Positions 18,578 through 24,526 of a stretch of DNA of 64,000 nt are shown here, one piece after another. The stretch's first letter is position 1, and every line of letters starts with the position of its first letter. The notes beneath the pieces are model-generated. The model made no database searches. It saw only the letters and a program-made list of their open reading frames with translations, and was not told the origin of the DNA. The stretch is from Ornatilinea apprima (GTDB lineage Bacteria > Chloroflexota > Anaerolineae > Anaerolineales > Anaerolineaceae), in assembly GCF_001306115.1 (NCBI RefSeq), contig NZ_LGCL01000019.1, positions 124,001 through 188,000 of the forward strand. The letters run 5' to 3'. The position numbers and the translations under genes are program-made.

Positions 18578-19282
18578 TCAAGAGACCTGCGGATCCGTTT
18601 GTCCTATCTGTTGCGTGGGTGCCATCCAGCTTTCAATCCACTGCAGGGCGTCAAACAAATCCGCCGCCACATGCACCGCCAGGCCAACCGCCTCTTCAGA
18701 CGGCACCGCCAGGTCGGGCACCCAGATCACGCGCAAGCCCGCCGCGTGCGCTGCCCGCACTCCCACCTCCGAATCCTCCAGCGCCACACACTCGTCCGCT
18801 TGCAGACCACACCAGTCGATAGCCGTCAGATACACATCCGGCGCGGGCTTTCCCCGCAGCACCCGGTCAGAACTGGAGATGAAAGAAAACCACTCCAGCA
18901 ACCCCGCTTTTTGCAAGCGGAAGCGCGCCATCTCCTCCGTCGAGGATGTCGCTACCACTCGTTCCACCCCTGCCGATTCCAAGAACGACAGCAGTTCCAC
19001 AATACCGGGTTTCAGCGGCACCCCATTTTCTTCATAAAATTGGTGGGTATGCTGCTGCCGCACAGCGTAGACATCTTCAAACCGCACCCGGCCACCAAAC
19101 CGCTCCGTGATCATCGCGCTTACATCCGCGGTGCTGATCCCCAGGAATTGCAGGTATTCCTCATCGGTCAAATCAATTCCAAATTGCCGGAAAGCGTGCT
19201 TCCACCCCATGCGCGCCACCCGCTCGGTGTCTACCATTAAACCGTCCATATCAAAAATCGCGGCCCGGAGTTGTTTTCGCAT
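18578..19282 (-). CDS. HAD-superfamily phosphatase/phosphoglucomutase-like hydrolase
   Basis: 234-residue haloacid-dehalogenase protein with the nucleophile motif AIFDMDGLMVDTE at the N-terminus, a helical cap (subfamily I type), motif II VVATSSTEE, motif III lysine in LRGKPAPDVYL, and motif IV VALEDSEVGVRAAHAAG. The pattern fits the beta-phosphoglucomutase/sugar-phosphatase branch; the substrate cannot be told from sequence. Start ATG 19282 is preferred over 19315 because GAGGAACT lies upstream and the protein then begins right before the catalytic motif. It is upstream of the histidine kinase gene on the same strand, 188 bases apart. Confidence 0.85.
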   Translation of the reverse strand: MRKQLRAAIFDMDGLMVDTERVARMGWKHAFRQFGIDLTDEEYLQFLGISTADVSAMITERFGGRVRFEDVYAVRQQHTHQFYEENGVPLKPGIVELLSFLESAGVERVVATSSTEEMARFRLQKAGLLEWFSFISSSDRVLRGKPAPDVYLTAIDWCGLQADECVALEDSEVGVRAAHAAGLRVIWVPDLAVPSEEAVGLAVHVAADLFDALQWIESWMAPTQQIGQTDPQVS

Positions 19283-19425
19283 TATTAGTTCCTCTAAAAA
19301 TTTAACTTTCCCCATTATAACCCAACCCGTAAGAGACTCTTATTCACCAGTTTGCGCTTTTCCTCCTATTGCGAGCGATTCTCTCCTGTGGTACATTTTA
19401 ATTGTCTTACAATTGCCGTTTCTTC

Positions 19426-19454
19426 TTTGCACCCTTAATAAAAACGGATAAAAT
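19426..19454 (+). promoter_or_regulatory. Candidate promoter for the serine operon
   Basis: TTTGCA (19426-19431), 17-base spacer, TAAAAT (19449-19454). It faces serC, about 255 bases upstream of its start codon. The matches to the -35 and -10 consensus are four and five of six. This is the best sigma70-like site in the region. Confidence 0.4.
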
Positions 19455-19564
19455 AGACATAGTGAAGTCTTCTCTTCAAACCTGTGAAGGAGGAATCGCT
19501 TCAGCCACTCAAATTTACCCGTAATGAATCTGTTAATTAAATATTAATTTTGTTGTGATGATGG

Positions 19565-19693
19565 ATGACAACAAGAACCAATCTACGCTCTTTCGTCAAG
19601 AAGGAATTGAATTATGACGCGTCTGTAAAGTTGAAATTAATCCCTGAATGGGATGATAACACAAGCATTCTGGTTGGGTCGACTAACTTTTAA
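19565..19693 (+). CDS. Possible small ORF upstream of serC
   Basis: A 42-residue frame from ATG 19565 to TAA 19693, just before serC. The peptide mixes charged and hydrophobic residues (for example KLKLIPEWDDNTSILVG) and has five Ser and no Ser run, so it is not an obvious serine leader peptide. No good ribosome site precedes it. It could be a short coding gene, a coupling frame for serC, or chance. Confidence 0.22.
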   Translation: MTTRTNLRSFVKKELNYDASVKLKLIPEWDDNTSILVGSTNF

Positions 19694-19708
19694 ATAGAAG
19701 GGAAAACT

Positions 19709-20779
19709 ATGAAAAAACACAATTTTTATGCAGGTCCGTCCATTTTGCCGCAGTACACCATCGACGAGTCCATCGCGGCTATGAAAGATTTTGCCGGAAC
19801 GGGTCTTTCAATATTGGAAGTCTCGCACCGCAGCAAAGAATTTGACGCCGTCATGGCCGAGACCGAAGCCTTGTTCAAAGACCTTCTCAATGTACCCCAG
19901 GAATACCGCGTCATTTTTGTTGGCGGCGGTGCCAGCACCCAATTTTTCACGGTTCCCTACAACCTCCTCCAGACCCGCGCAGCCTACCTGAATACCGGCG
20001 AATGGGCCACCAAGGCCATTGAAGAAGCCGAAATCTTTGGTGAAGTGGTTGTCGTTGCTTCTTCCAAAAACAAGAATTTCACCTACATTCCTCGCGACTT
20101 CACTATCCCTACCGACGTTGATTACTTCCATTTCACCAGCAACAACACCATTTACGGCACCGAAATCCGCGAAGATTTTGACTCGCCGGTTACCCTCGTC
20201 TCTGATATGTCTTCCGACATCCTCTCGCGCCCGGTGGACGTCTCAAAATACGGCTTGATCTACGGCGGCGCGCAGAAGAATCTCGGTCCGGCTGGCGTTA
20301 CCTTCGTCATCCTCAAAGAATCCATCCTCGGCAAAGTCGAGCGCCGCATCCCCACCATGGTGGATTACCGCACCCATATCAAGAAGAATTCGCTCTTCAA
20401 CACCCCGCCCGTCGCCGCGGTCTACTCCTGCCTGATGACCCTGCGCTGGCTCAAAAACCTGGGCGGTGTGGAAGTTATGGAAAAAATAAACATCGCCAAA
20501 TCCAGCCTCCTCTACGAAACCATCGAATCGAGCAAATTCTTCCGCCCCACCATTCCCAACCCGCAAGACCGCTCGCGCATGAACGTCTGCTTCGTGCTTA
20601 AAGACGAATACAAAGACCTGGAAAAACCGTTCCTGGAGTTCGCCTCTGGCCGCGGCATGGTGGGCATCAAAGGCCATCGCTCGGTGGGCGGTTTCCGCGC
20701 CTCACTCTACAACGCGCTGCCGCTCGAATCGGTACAGGCGCTGGTGGATTGCATGAAAGAATTTGAGGCCGCGAATTAG
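19709..20779 (+). CDS. serC: Phosphoserine aminotransferase SerC
   Basis: PLP-dependent class V aminotransferase that converts 3-phosphohydroxypyruvate and glutamate to phosphoserine, the second step of serine synthesis. The 356-residue product starts [11 protein letters not shown] (family FxAGPA/S), has [11 protein letters not shown], the catalytic lysine in [12 protein letters not shown], and the end motif [16 protein letters not shown]. An AGAAGGGA ribosome site precedes ATG 19709. It heads a serC-serA-HAD-VOC run, where the first three could supply all steps from 3-phosphoglycerate to serine. Confidence 0.95.
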   Translation: MKKHNFYAGPSILPQYTIDESIAAMKDFAGTGLSILEVSHRSKEFDAVMAETEALFKDLLNVPQEYRVIFVGGGASTQFFTVPYNLLQTRAAYLNTGEWATKAIEEAEIFGEVVVVASSKNKNFTYIPRDFTIPTDVDYFHFTSNNTIYGTEIREDFDSPVTLVSDMSSDILSRPVDVSKYGLIYGGAQKNLGPAGVTFVILKESILGKVERRIPTMVDYRTHIKKNSLFNTPPVAAVYSCLMTLRWLKNLGGVEVMEKINIAKSSLLYETIESSKFFRPTIPNPQDRSRMNVCFVLKDEYKDLEKPFLEFASGRGMVGIKGHRSVGGFRASLYNALPLESVQALVDCMKEFEAAN

Positions 20780-20813
20780 TCCGGCTACCGGTCAATCTTG
20801 AAAGGATTCCCCT

Positions 20814-21737
20814 ATGACGAAAGTCTTACTTGCGACTGAAAAACCCTTTTCCCCCGCAGCGGTCAAACAAATTCAAGCCGTCGTCGAAGAAGCCGGCTTT
20901 GAATTCGCTTTGCTGGAGAAATATACCGCCCCCGAGCAGTTCTACCAGGCCGTTTCCGGCGCGGACGCGCTGATTGTGCGCTCTGACCTGGTTACCCCGC
21001 AAGTGCTGGAAGCCGCGAAGGCTTTGAAAATTGTCGTGCGCGCCGGCGCTGGCTTTGACAACATCGACCTGCCCACCGCCACGGCCAAAGGCGTGGTGGT
21101 GATGAACACCCCCGGCCAAAACGCCAACGCCGTCGCCGAACTGGCACTGGGGATGATGGTCTACCTGGCTCGCGGCTGCTTCAACGGCAAATCGGGCAGC
21201 GAGCTGCGCGGTAAAACCCTAGGTTTGCACGCCTTCGGCAACGTGGGCCGCCGCGTGGCCGAGATCGCCAAGGGATTTGGCATGCACGTCTACGCCTATG
21301 ACCCTTTCCTCACCAAGGACGCGATTGAAAATGAGGGCGTTACCGCCCTGGCCAGCGTCGAGCAGCTTTACGACACCTGCCAGTATGTCTCCCTGCACAT
21401 CCCCGCCAATGAGCAGACCCGCGGCAGCATTAACTACGCGCTGCTCAACCGCATGCCGCAAGGCGCCACCCTGGTCAACACTGCCCGCAAAGAGGTGGTC
21501 AACGAGGCCGATCTGCTCAAAATCTTCGCCGAGCGCCCTGACTTCAAATACCTCTCCGATGTTACCCCCGACTGCGCCGCCGAGATCGCCGAAAAGTTTC
21601 CCGGCCGCTTTTACTTCACCCCCAAGAAAATGGGCGCGCAGACTGAAGAGGCCAACGTCAACGCTGGAATCGCCGCCGCCAATCAAATTCGCGATTTCTT
21701 CCAGAAAGGCGATACGCGCTTTCAGGTCAACAAATAA
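20814..21737 (+). CDS. serA: D-3-phosphoglycerate dehydrogenase, short (type III) form with lysine active site
   Basis: 307-residue D-2-hydroxyacid dehydrogenase without the C-terminal ACT domain of long SerA forms. The NAD-binding region is GLHAFGNVGRRVAEIAKGFG, with Ala at the first glycine of GxGxxG. The substrate Arg lies in VNTARKEVVNEADL. The usual catalytic His (TPHxG) is replaced by Lys in FTPKKMGAQTEEAN. From family knowledge, some short phosphoglycerate dehydrogenases form a lysine subtype (the Entamoeba-like type IIIK), which fits well. It lies 34 bases after serC, so 3-phosphoglycerate oxidation is the likely role. Confidence 0.88.
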   Translation: MTKVLLATEKPFSPAAVKQIQAVVEEAGFEFALLEKYTAPEQFYQAVSGADALIVRSDLVTPQVLEAAKALKIVVRAGAGFDNIDLPTATAKGVVVMNTPGQNANAVAELALGMMVYLARGCFNGKSGSELRGKTLGLHAFGNVGRRVAEIAKGFGMHVYAYDPFLTKDAIENEGVTALASVEQLYDTCQYVSLHIPANEQTRGSINYALLNRMPQGATLVNTARKEVVNEADLLKIFAERPDFKYLSDVTPDCAAEIAEKFPGRFYFTPKKMGAQTEEANVNAGIAAANQIRDFFQKGDTRFQVNK

Positions 21738-21764
21738 GATTCTACGAAAGGCTCTCAACGCCGC

Positions 21765-22454
21765 ATGAACAACCCGAACCCCATCCCGGTCACCACCGTC
21801 AACGCCGACGCCATTCTCTTTGATCTGGATGGGGTTCTCATCGACTCCACCACCAGCATCGTGCAGCACTGGCGCGAGTGGGCCGAACAGCACAACCTCA
21901 ACCTCGATTTCATCCTGCAAAACGCGCACGGCATGCGCACCATCGAAACCATGCGCATTGTTGCCCCGCACCTCAACGTCGAAGAGGAAGCCCTCCGGTT
22001 TACAGCCAATGAAATCACCGACACCGCCGGTGTGGTGAGCATTGAAGGCGCGCGGTCCTTATTAACCGCCCTGCCACCCGCCAGTTGGGCGATTGTTACC
22101 TCTTGCGGTTTGGATCTGGTTCAAGCGCGTATGGGCGCCACCGGCCTGCCCATTCCTGCTGTCCTCGTCACCGCTGACGACGTGCAGAACGGCAAACCTT
22201 CCCCTGAACCTTACCTGGCTGGCGCGCGCCGCATGGGCCTTCCCGTGGAACGCTGCGTGGTCATCGAAGACGCCCCCGCGGGGATCATAGCCGGGAAGAA
22301 AGCTGGAATGCGTGTCATCGCGGTTGCGTCAACCCATTCACCTGAAGAGCTGCTGGCAAGCGGCGCCGATTTTGTGGTCGCGAAGCTGCAAAACATTCAT
22401 GTAACCCGGTCAAATTATCATTCACGCCTGACTATTCATTTGGAGGGTGTGTAA
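21765..22454 (+). CDS. HAD-superfamily hydrolase, candidate phosphoserine phosphatase of the serine operon
   Basis: 229-residue HAD protein. Motif I is ILFDLDGVLIDST, motif II VTSCGLD, motif III lysine in NGKPSPEPYLAGARRMG, and motif IV VIEDAPAGIIAGKKAG. The family branch is that of glycerol/sugar phosphatases (YfbT/GPP-like). Its position after serC and serA, with no classical serB in view, makes phosphoserine phosphatase an attractive but unproved role. The stop directly abuts the start of the VOC gene. Confidence 0.82.
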   Translation: MNNPNPIPVTTVNADAILFDLDGVLIDSTTSIVQHWREWAEQHNLNLDFILQNAHGMRTIETMRIVAPHLNVEEEALRFTANEITDTAGVVSIEGARSLLTALPPASWAIVTSCGLDLVQARMGATGLPIPAVLVTADDVQNGKPSPEPYLAGARRMGLPVERCVVIEDAPAGIIAGKKAGMRVIAVASTHSPEELLASGADFVVAKLQNIHVTRSNYHSRLTIHLEGV

Positions 22455-22853
22455 ATGGAACCCAGAATCAGCATCATCACCCTGGGAGTTGCCGACCTGG
22501 AACGCTCCATCCGCTTTTACCGCGACGGCCTCGGTCTGCCCATGCGTGCAGGCTCGGTGGGCATCGCCTTCTTTGAAACCAAAGGCACCTGGCTGGCGCT
22601 TTACCCCCGTGAAGCCCTGGCTGAAGACGCCAACCAATCCCCTGCCGGCAGCGGATTCAACGGCTTTACCCTGGCGCACAACCTGCGCTCCAAAGAGGAA
22701 GTTGATGCCCTGCTGGCCCAAGCTGCTTCCGCCGGCGCGCAGATCGTCAAACCCGCCCAAGACACCGACTGGGGCGGCTACTCTGGCTACTTCAAAGACC
22801 CCGACGGCTTCCTGTGGGAAATCGCCTGGAATCCCTACTTCTCGATTGAGTAA
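22455..22853 (+). CDS. VOC-family (glyoxalase/dioxygenase fold) protein
   Basis: 132-residue protein made of two beta-alpha-beta-beta-beta units. It opens ISIITLGVADLERSIRFYRDGLG, typical of the VOC superfamily, and ends with GYFKDPDGFLWEIAWNP, where the final Glu is a usual metal ligand. The specific reaction is unknown; glyoxalase-like and resistance-like members look the same at this level. A GGAGGG ribosome site lies within the end of the HAD gene and the two frames abut, so it is co-transcribed with the serine genes. It shows no obvious link to serine chemistry. Confidence 0.82.
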   Translation: MEPRISIITLGVADLERSIRFYRDGLGLPMRAGSVGIAFFETKGTWLALYPREALAEDANQSPAGSGFNGFTLAHNLRSKEEVDALLAQAASAGAQIVKPAQDTDWGGYSGYFKDPDGFLWEIAWNPYFSIE

Positions 22854-22916
22854 ACCTGGTTAACAATACGTAATTTAACTCAACTTCGATAGACAAGGAA
22901 TTCTTTTATTCTTACT

Positions 22917-22941
22917 CCTTCCCCCATTTCATGGGGGAAGG
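22917..22941. repeat. Perfect 11-bp palindrome between convergent genes
   Basis: CCTTCCCCCAT / ATGGGGGAAGG with a three-base loop, between the VOC gene (+) and the PLP-enzyme gene (-). It lacks a T-tract on either side, so it is not a classic terminator. Similar CCTTCCCC...GGGGAAGG hairpins occur at 61314-61347 and, more loosely, at 52381-52411. Confidence 0.55.
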
Positions 22942-22996
22942 TTGGGATGGAGGATCCCTCTCACCGCCACCAGCACGCCAGCGGACGTTCATCCCT

Positions 22997-24238
22997 TCAT
23001 ATAAATGCCAGCGCCTGCTTCAAATCGGCGATCAGATCGTCCGCGTCTTCCAATCCCAGCGCCAGCCGCACCAGATTATCCGCGATTCCCAGCGCGTGCC
23101 GCTCTTCGGGGCTGTAAGGATAATACGACACCAGCGCCGGCTGCCCTACCAGGCTTTCCGTGCCGCCCAGCGACGGTGAAATATACGGAATTTGCAGCGC
23201 GTCCACAAACTGCGATGTGCGCCGCAAATCGCCGCGCACGGTGAAGCTCACCACCCCGCCAAAGTCGCTCATCTGCCGCAGCGCCGTCTCGTGGTCTGGG
23301 TGACTTGACAGACCCGGATACCAGACCCGCTCAATGGCCGGGTGCGAGGCCAAAAACTGCGCCACCTGCAGGCCGGTATCGTTCTGATGCCGCACGCGCA
23401 CCCCCAGTGTTTTCAAACCGCGCAGCAGCAAATAAGCCGTATTGGCGTCGCTCACCGCTCCCATTACCCCGTTTGTCTCGCGGATGGCCGTGATCTTCTC
23501 CCGGCTGCCGGCCACCACCCCCGCCAGCAGATCGTTGTGCCCGCCCAGATATTTCGTGGCCGAATGCGCCACCAGATCGATGCCCCAATTCAACGGCTGC
23601 AGATTCAACGGGGTGGCAAAAGTGCTGTCCACCAGGGTGGTTACCCCAAACCGGCGGCCTATCTCGGCGAAGCGCTCCACATCCAGCACGCGCAGGTATG
23701 GGTTGGTGGGCGTTTCAGATACCAGCAGGCGCGTGCGCGGATTAATCGCGCGCTCCAACGCGGTATAATTGCCCATCGGTACCACCGTGCAGCCAATCTT
23801 CAGTTTCTTTAAAAATTCCCCACAGAACTGCCGCGTGCGCCGGTAGCAATCATCCGTGATGATCAACTCATCCCCGGCGCTTAAAAACGTGAGCAGCGTG
23901 GTGGTGATCGAAGCCATGCCCGAACCCAATAAAACGGCTTGCTCCGCACCCTCCAACGCTGCCAGGCGTTCTTCCACCGCGCTGACCGTGGGATTTCCAT
24001 AACGGCCATATTCCACCCTGCCCTCGTCCTTCCCGGCCAGATGTGCCTCCATGTAACTCACCAGGTCCGCGGTATTGTCAAACGTGTATGTGGACGTAGG
24101 CACAATCGGGTCAATCAGCGAGTGGTACGGTTTTGCCCGCCGCGCTCCGGCGTGCACCGCCGCCGTAGACTCGTGCCCACTGTGCAGGGTGTCGTATCGA
24201 ACCGGTGAAGTGGTGAAGCGAATATCTTGAGTGGTCAT
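22997..24238 (-). CDS. Cys/Met-metabolism PLP enzyme (cystathionine gamma-synthase/lyase type)
   Basis: 413-residue fold-type I PLP enzyme of the trans-sulfuration family. Typical motifs are YGRYGNPTVSAVEERLAALEG, GSGMASITTTLLTFL, the aspartate in LVDSTFATPLNLQPL, the PLP lysine in VAHSATKYLGGHNDLLAG, and SLGGTESLVGQPA near the C-terminus. Cystathionine gamma-synthase, O-acetylhomoserine sulfhydrylase, cystathionine beta-lyase and Met gamma-lyase cannot be separated by eye. The Met-codon leader upstream argues for a biosynthetic role in methionine supply. Start ATG 24238 follows GGAGG; an upstream in-frame ATG (24274) falls in the terminator region and is unlikely. Confidence 0.9.
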   Translation of the reverse strand: MTTQDIRFTTSPVRYDTLHSGHESTAAVHAGARRAKPYHSLIDPIVPTSTYTFDNTADLVSYMEAHLAGKDEGRVEYGRYGNPTVSAVEERLAALEGAEQAVLLGSGMASITTTLLTFLSAGDELIITDDCYRRTRQFCGEFLKKLKIGCTVVPMGNYTALERAINPRTRLLVSETPTNPYLRVLDVERFAEIGRRFGVTTLVDSTFATPLNLQPLNWGIDLVAHSATKYLGGHNDLLAGVVAGSREKITAIRETNGVMGAVSDANTAYLLLRGLKTLGVRVRHQNDTGLQVAQFLASHPAIERVWYPGLSSHPDHETALRQMSDFGGVVSFTVRGDLRRTSQFVDALQIPYISPSLGGTESLVGQPALVSYYPYSPEERHALGIADNLVRLALGLEDADDLIADLKQALAFI

Positions 24239-24272
24239 GCTGGTTTCCTCCAAAAGGGTTGGCAAAAATTCC

Positions 24273-24305
24273 AAACAAAAAGGGGCTGTCCTGTTGGACA
24301 GCCCC
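24273..24305 (-). terminator. Attenuator terminator before the Cys/Met PLP-enzyme gene
   Basis: On the minus strand GGGGCTGTCC, loop AACA, GGACAGCCCC, then TTTTTGTTT: a 10-bp GC-rich hairpin with a U-tract, ending about 35 bases before the start codon of the PLP-enzyme gene and about 28 bases after the stop of the Met-rich leader ORF. The 5' arm can instead pair with GGACAGC at 24350-24356 inside the leader ORF, giving an antiterminator. Confidence 0.88.
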
Positions 24306-24333
24306 GCGTTTGCGTTTCCTCGTTATGGCAAAA

Positions 24334-24441
24334 TTATGCCTCTACGTGTGCTGTCCGTAAGGGTGCGCGGCGCATCATCATGACCATCATCATGGACATG
24401 GACATTGCGAACATCGCGAACAGCACAACAATCGAATTCAT
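24334..24441 (-). CDS. Methionine-rich leader peptide (35 aa)
   Basis: ATG 24441 to TAA 24334, 35 residues with ten Met: positions 1, 10, 13, 15, 17-19 and 21-23. The dense part reads MSMSMMMVMMM. GGAG lies 12 bases before the start codon, and a promoter lies about 30 bases further up. RNA segment 1 (24417-24427, codons 5-9) pairs over 11 bp with segment 2 (24347-24357, codons 28-32). Segment 2 can also pair over 7 bp with segment 3, the 5' arm of the terminator. This is the layout of a ribosome-mediated attenuator that senses charged Met-tRNA. A stall on the Met codons should favour readthrough, and normal translation to the stop should cover segment 2 and permit termination. Assigned by reading, not by homology. 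Confidence 0.82.
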   Translation of the reverse strand: MNSIVVLFAMFAMSMSMMMVMMMRRAPLRTAHVEA

Positions 24442-24469
24442 TCTGGTATTTTTCTCCGTATTTCGCTTG

Positions 24470-24498
24470 AGGATACCCGGTTTGACCGAGAAAGTCAA
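24470..24498 (-). promoter_or_regulatory. Promoter of the Met-rich leader/PLP-enzyme unit
   Basis: On the minus strand TTGACT (24498-24493), 17-base spacer, TATCCT (24475-24470). Expected transcription start is near 24463, giving a short untranslated region before the leader ATG at 24441. It sits in the gap after the gene ending at 24527, so the leader transcript begins independently. Confidence 0.7.
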
Positions 24499-24526
24499 TA
24501 GAAAAAAAGATGAGATTCTCTGCCGC

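Larger units (their letters stand above)
19283..19708. other. Long intergenic/leader region upstream of serC
   Basis: 426 bases between divergent genes, more AT-rich than the surroundings. It holds a candidate plus-strand promoter (19426-19454) and a 42-codon frame (19565-19693) ending 15 bases before serC. The implied untranslated leader is about 250 bases. I see an imperfect palindrome TGAAGTCTTCTCTTCA near 19462 and a small ATCCC/GGGAT hairpin near 19642, but no T-box, known riboswitch core or intrinsic terminator. Confidence 0.5.

Noticed and set aside
19565-19693. Serine leader peptide before serC
   Set aside because: Only five scattered Ser in 42 codons, no ribosome site and no terminator, so it does not meet attenuator criteria; kept only as a possible ORF.
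24373-24414. Plus-strand run of CAT and ATG triplets that looks like a microsatellite or poly-His coding stretch
   Set aside because: No plus-strand gene fits. On the minus strand the same bases are Met codons of the leader ORF with its own promoter and terminator.
24239-24526. SAM riboswitch or T-box before the Cys/Met enzyme
   Set aside because: No SAM-I core or T-box TGGNACC-type element was seen. The region is fully explained by a leader peptide and attenuator.
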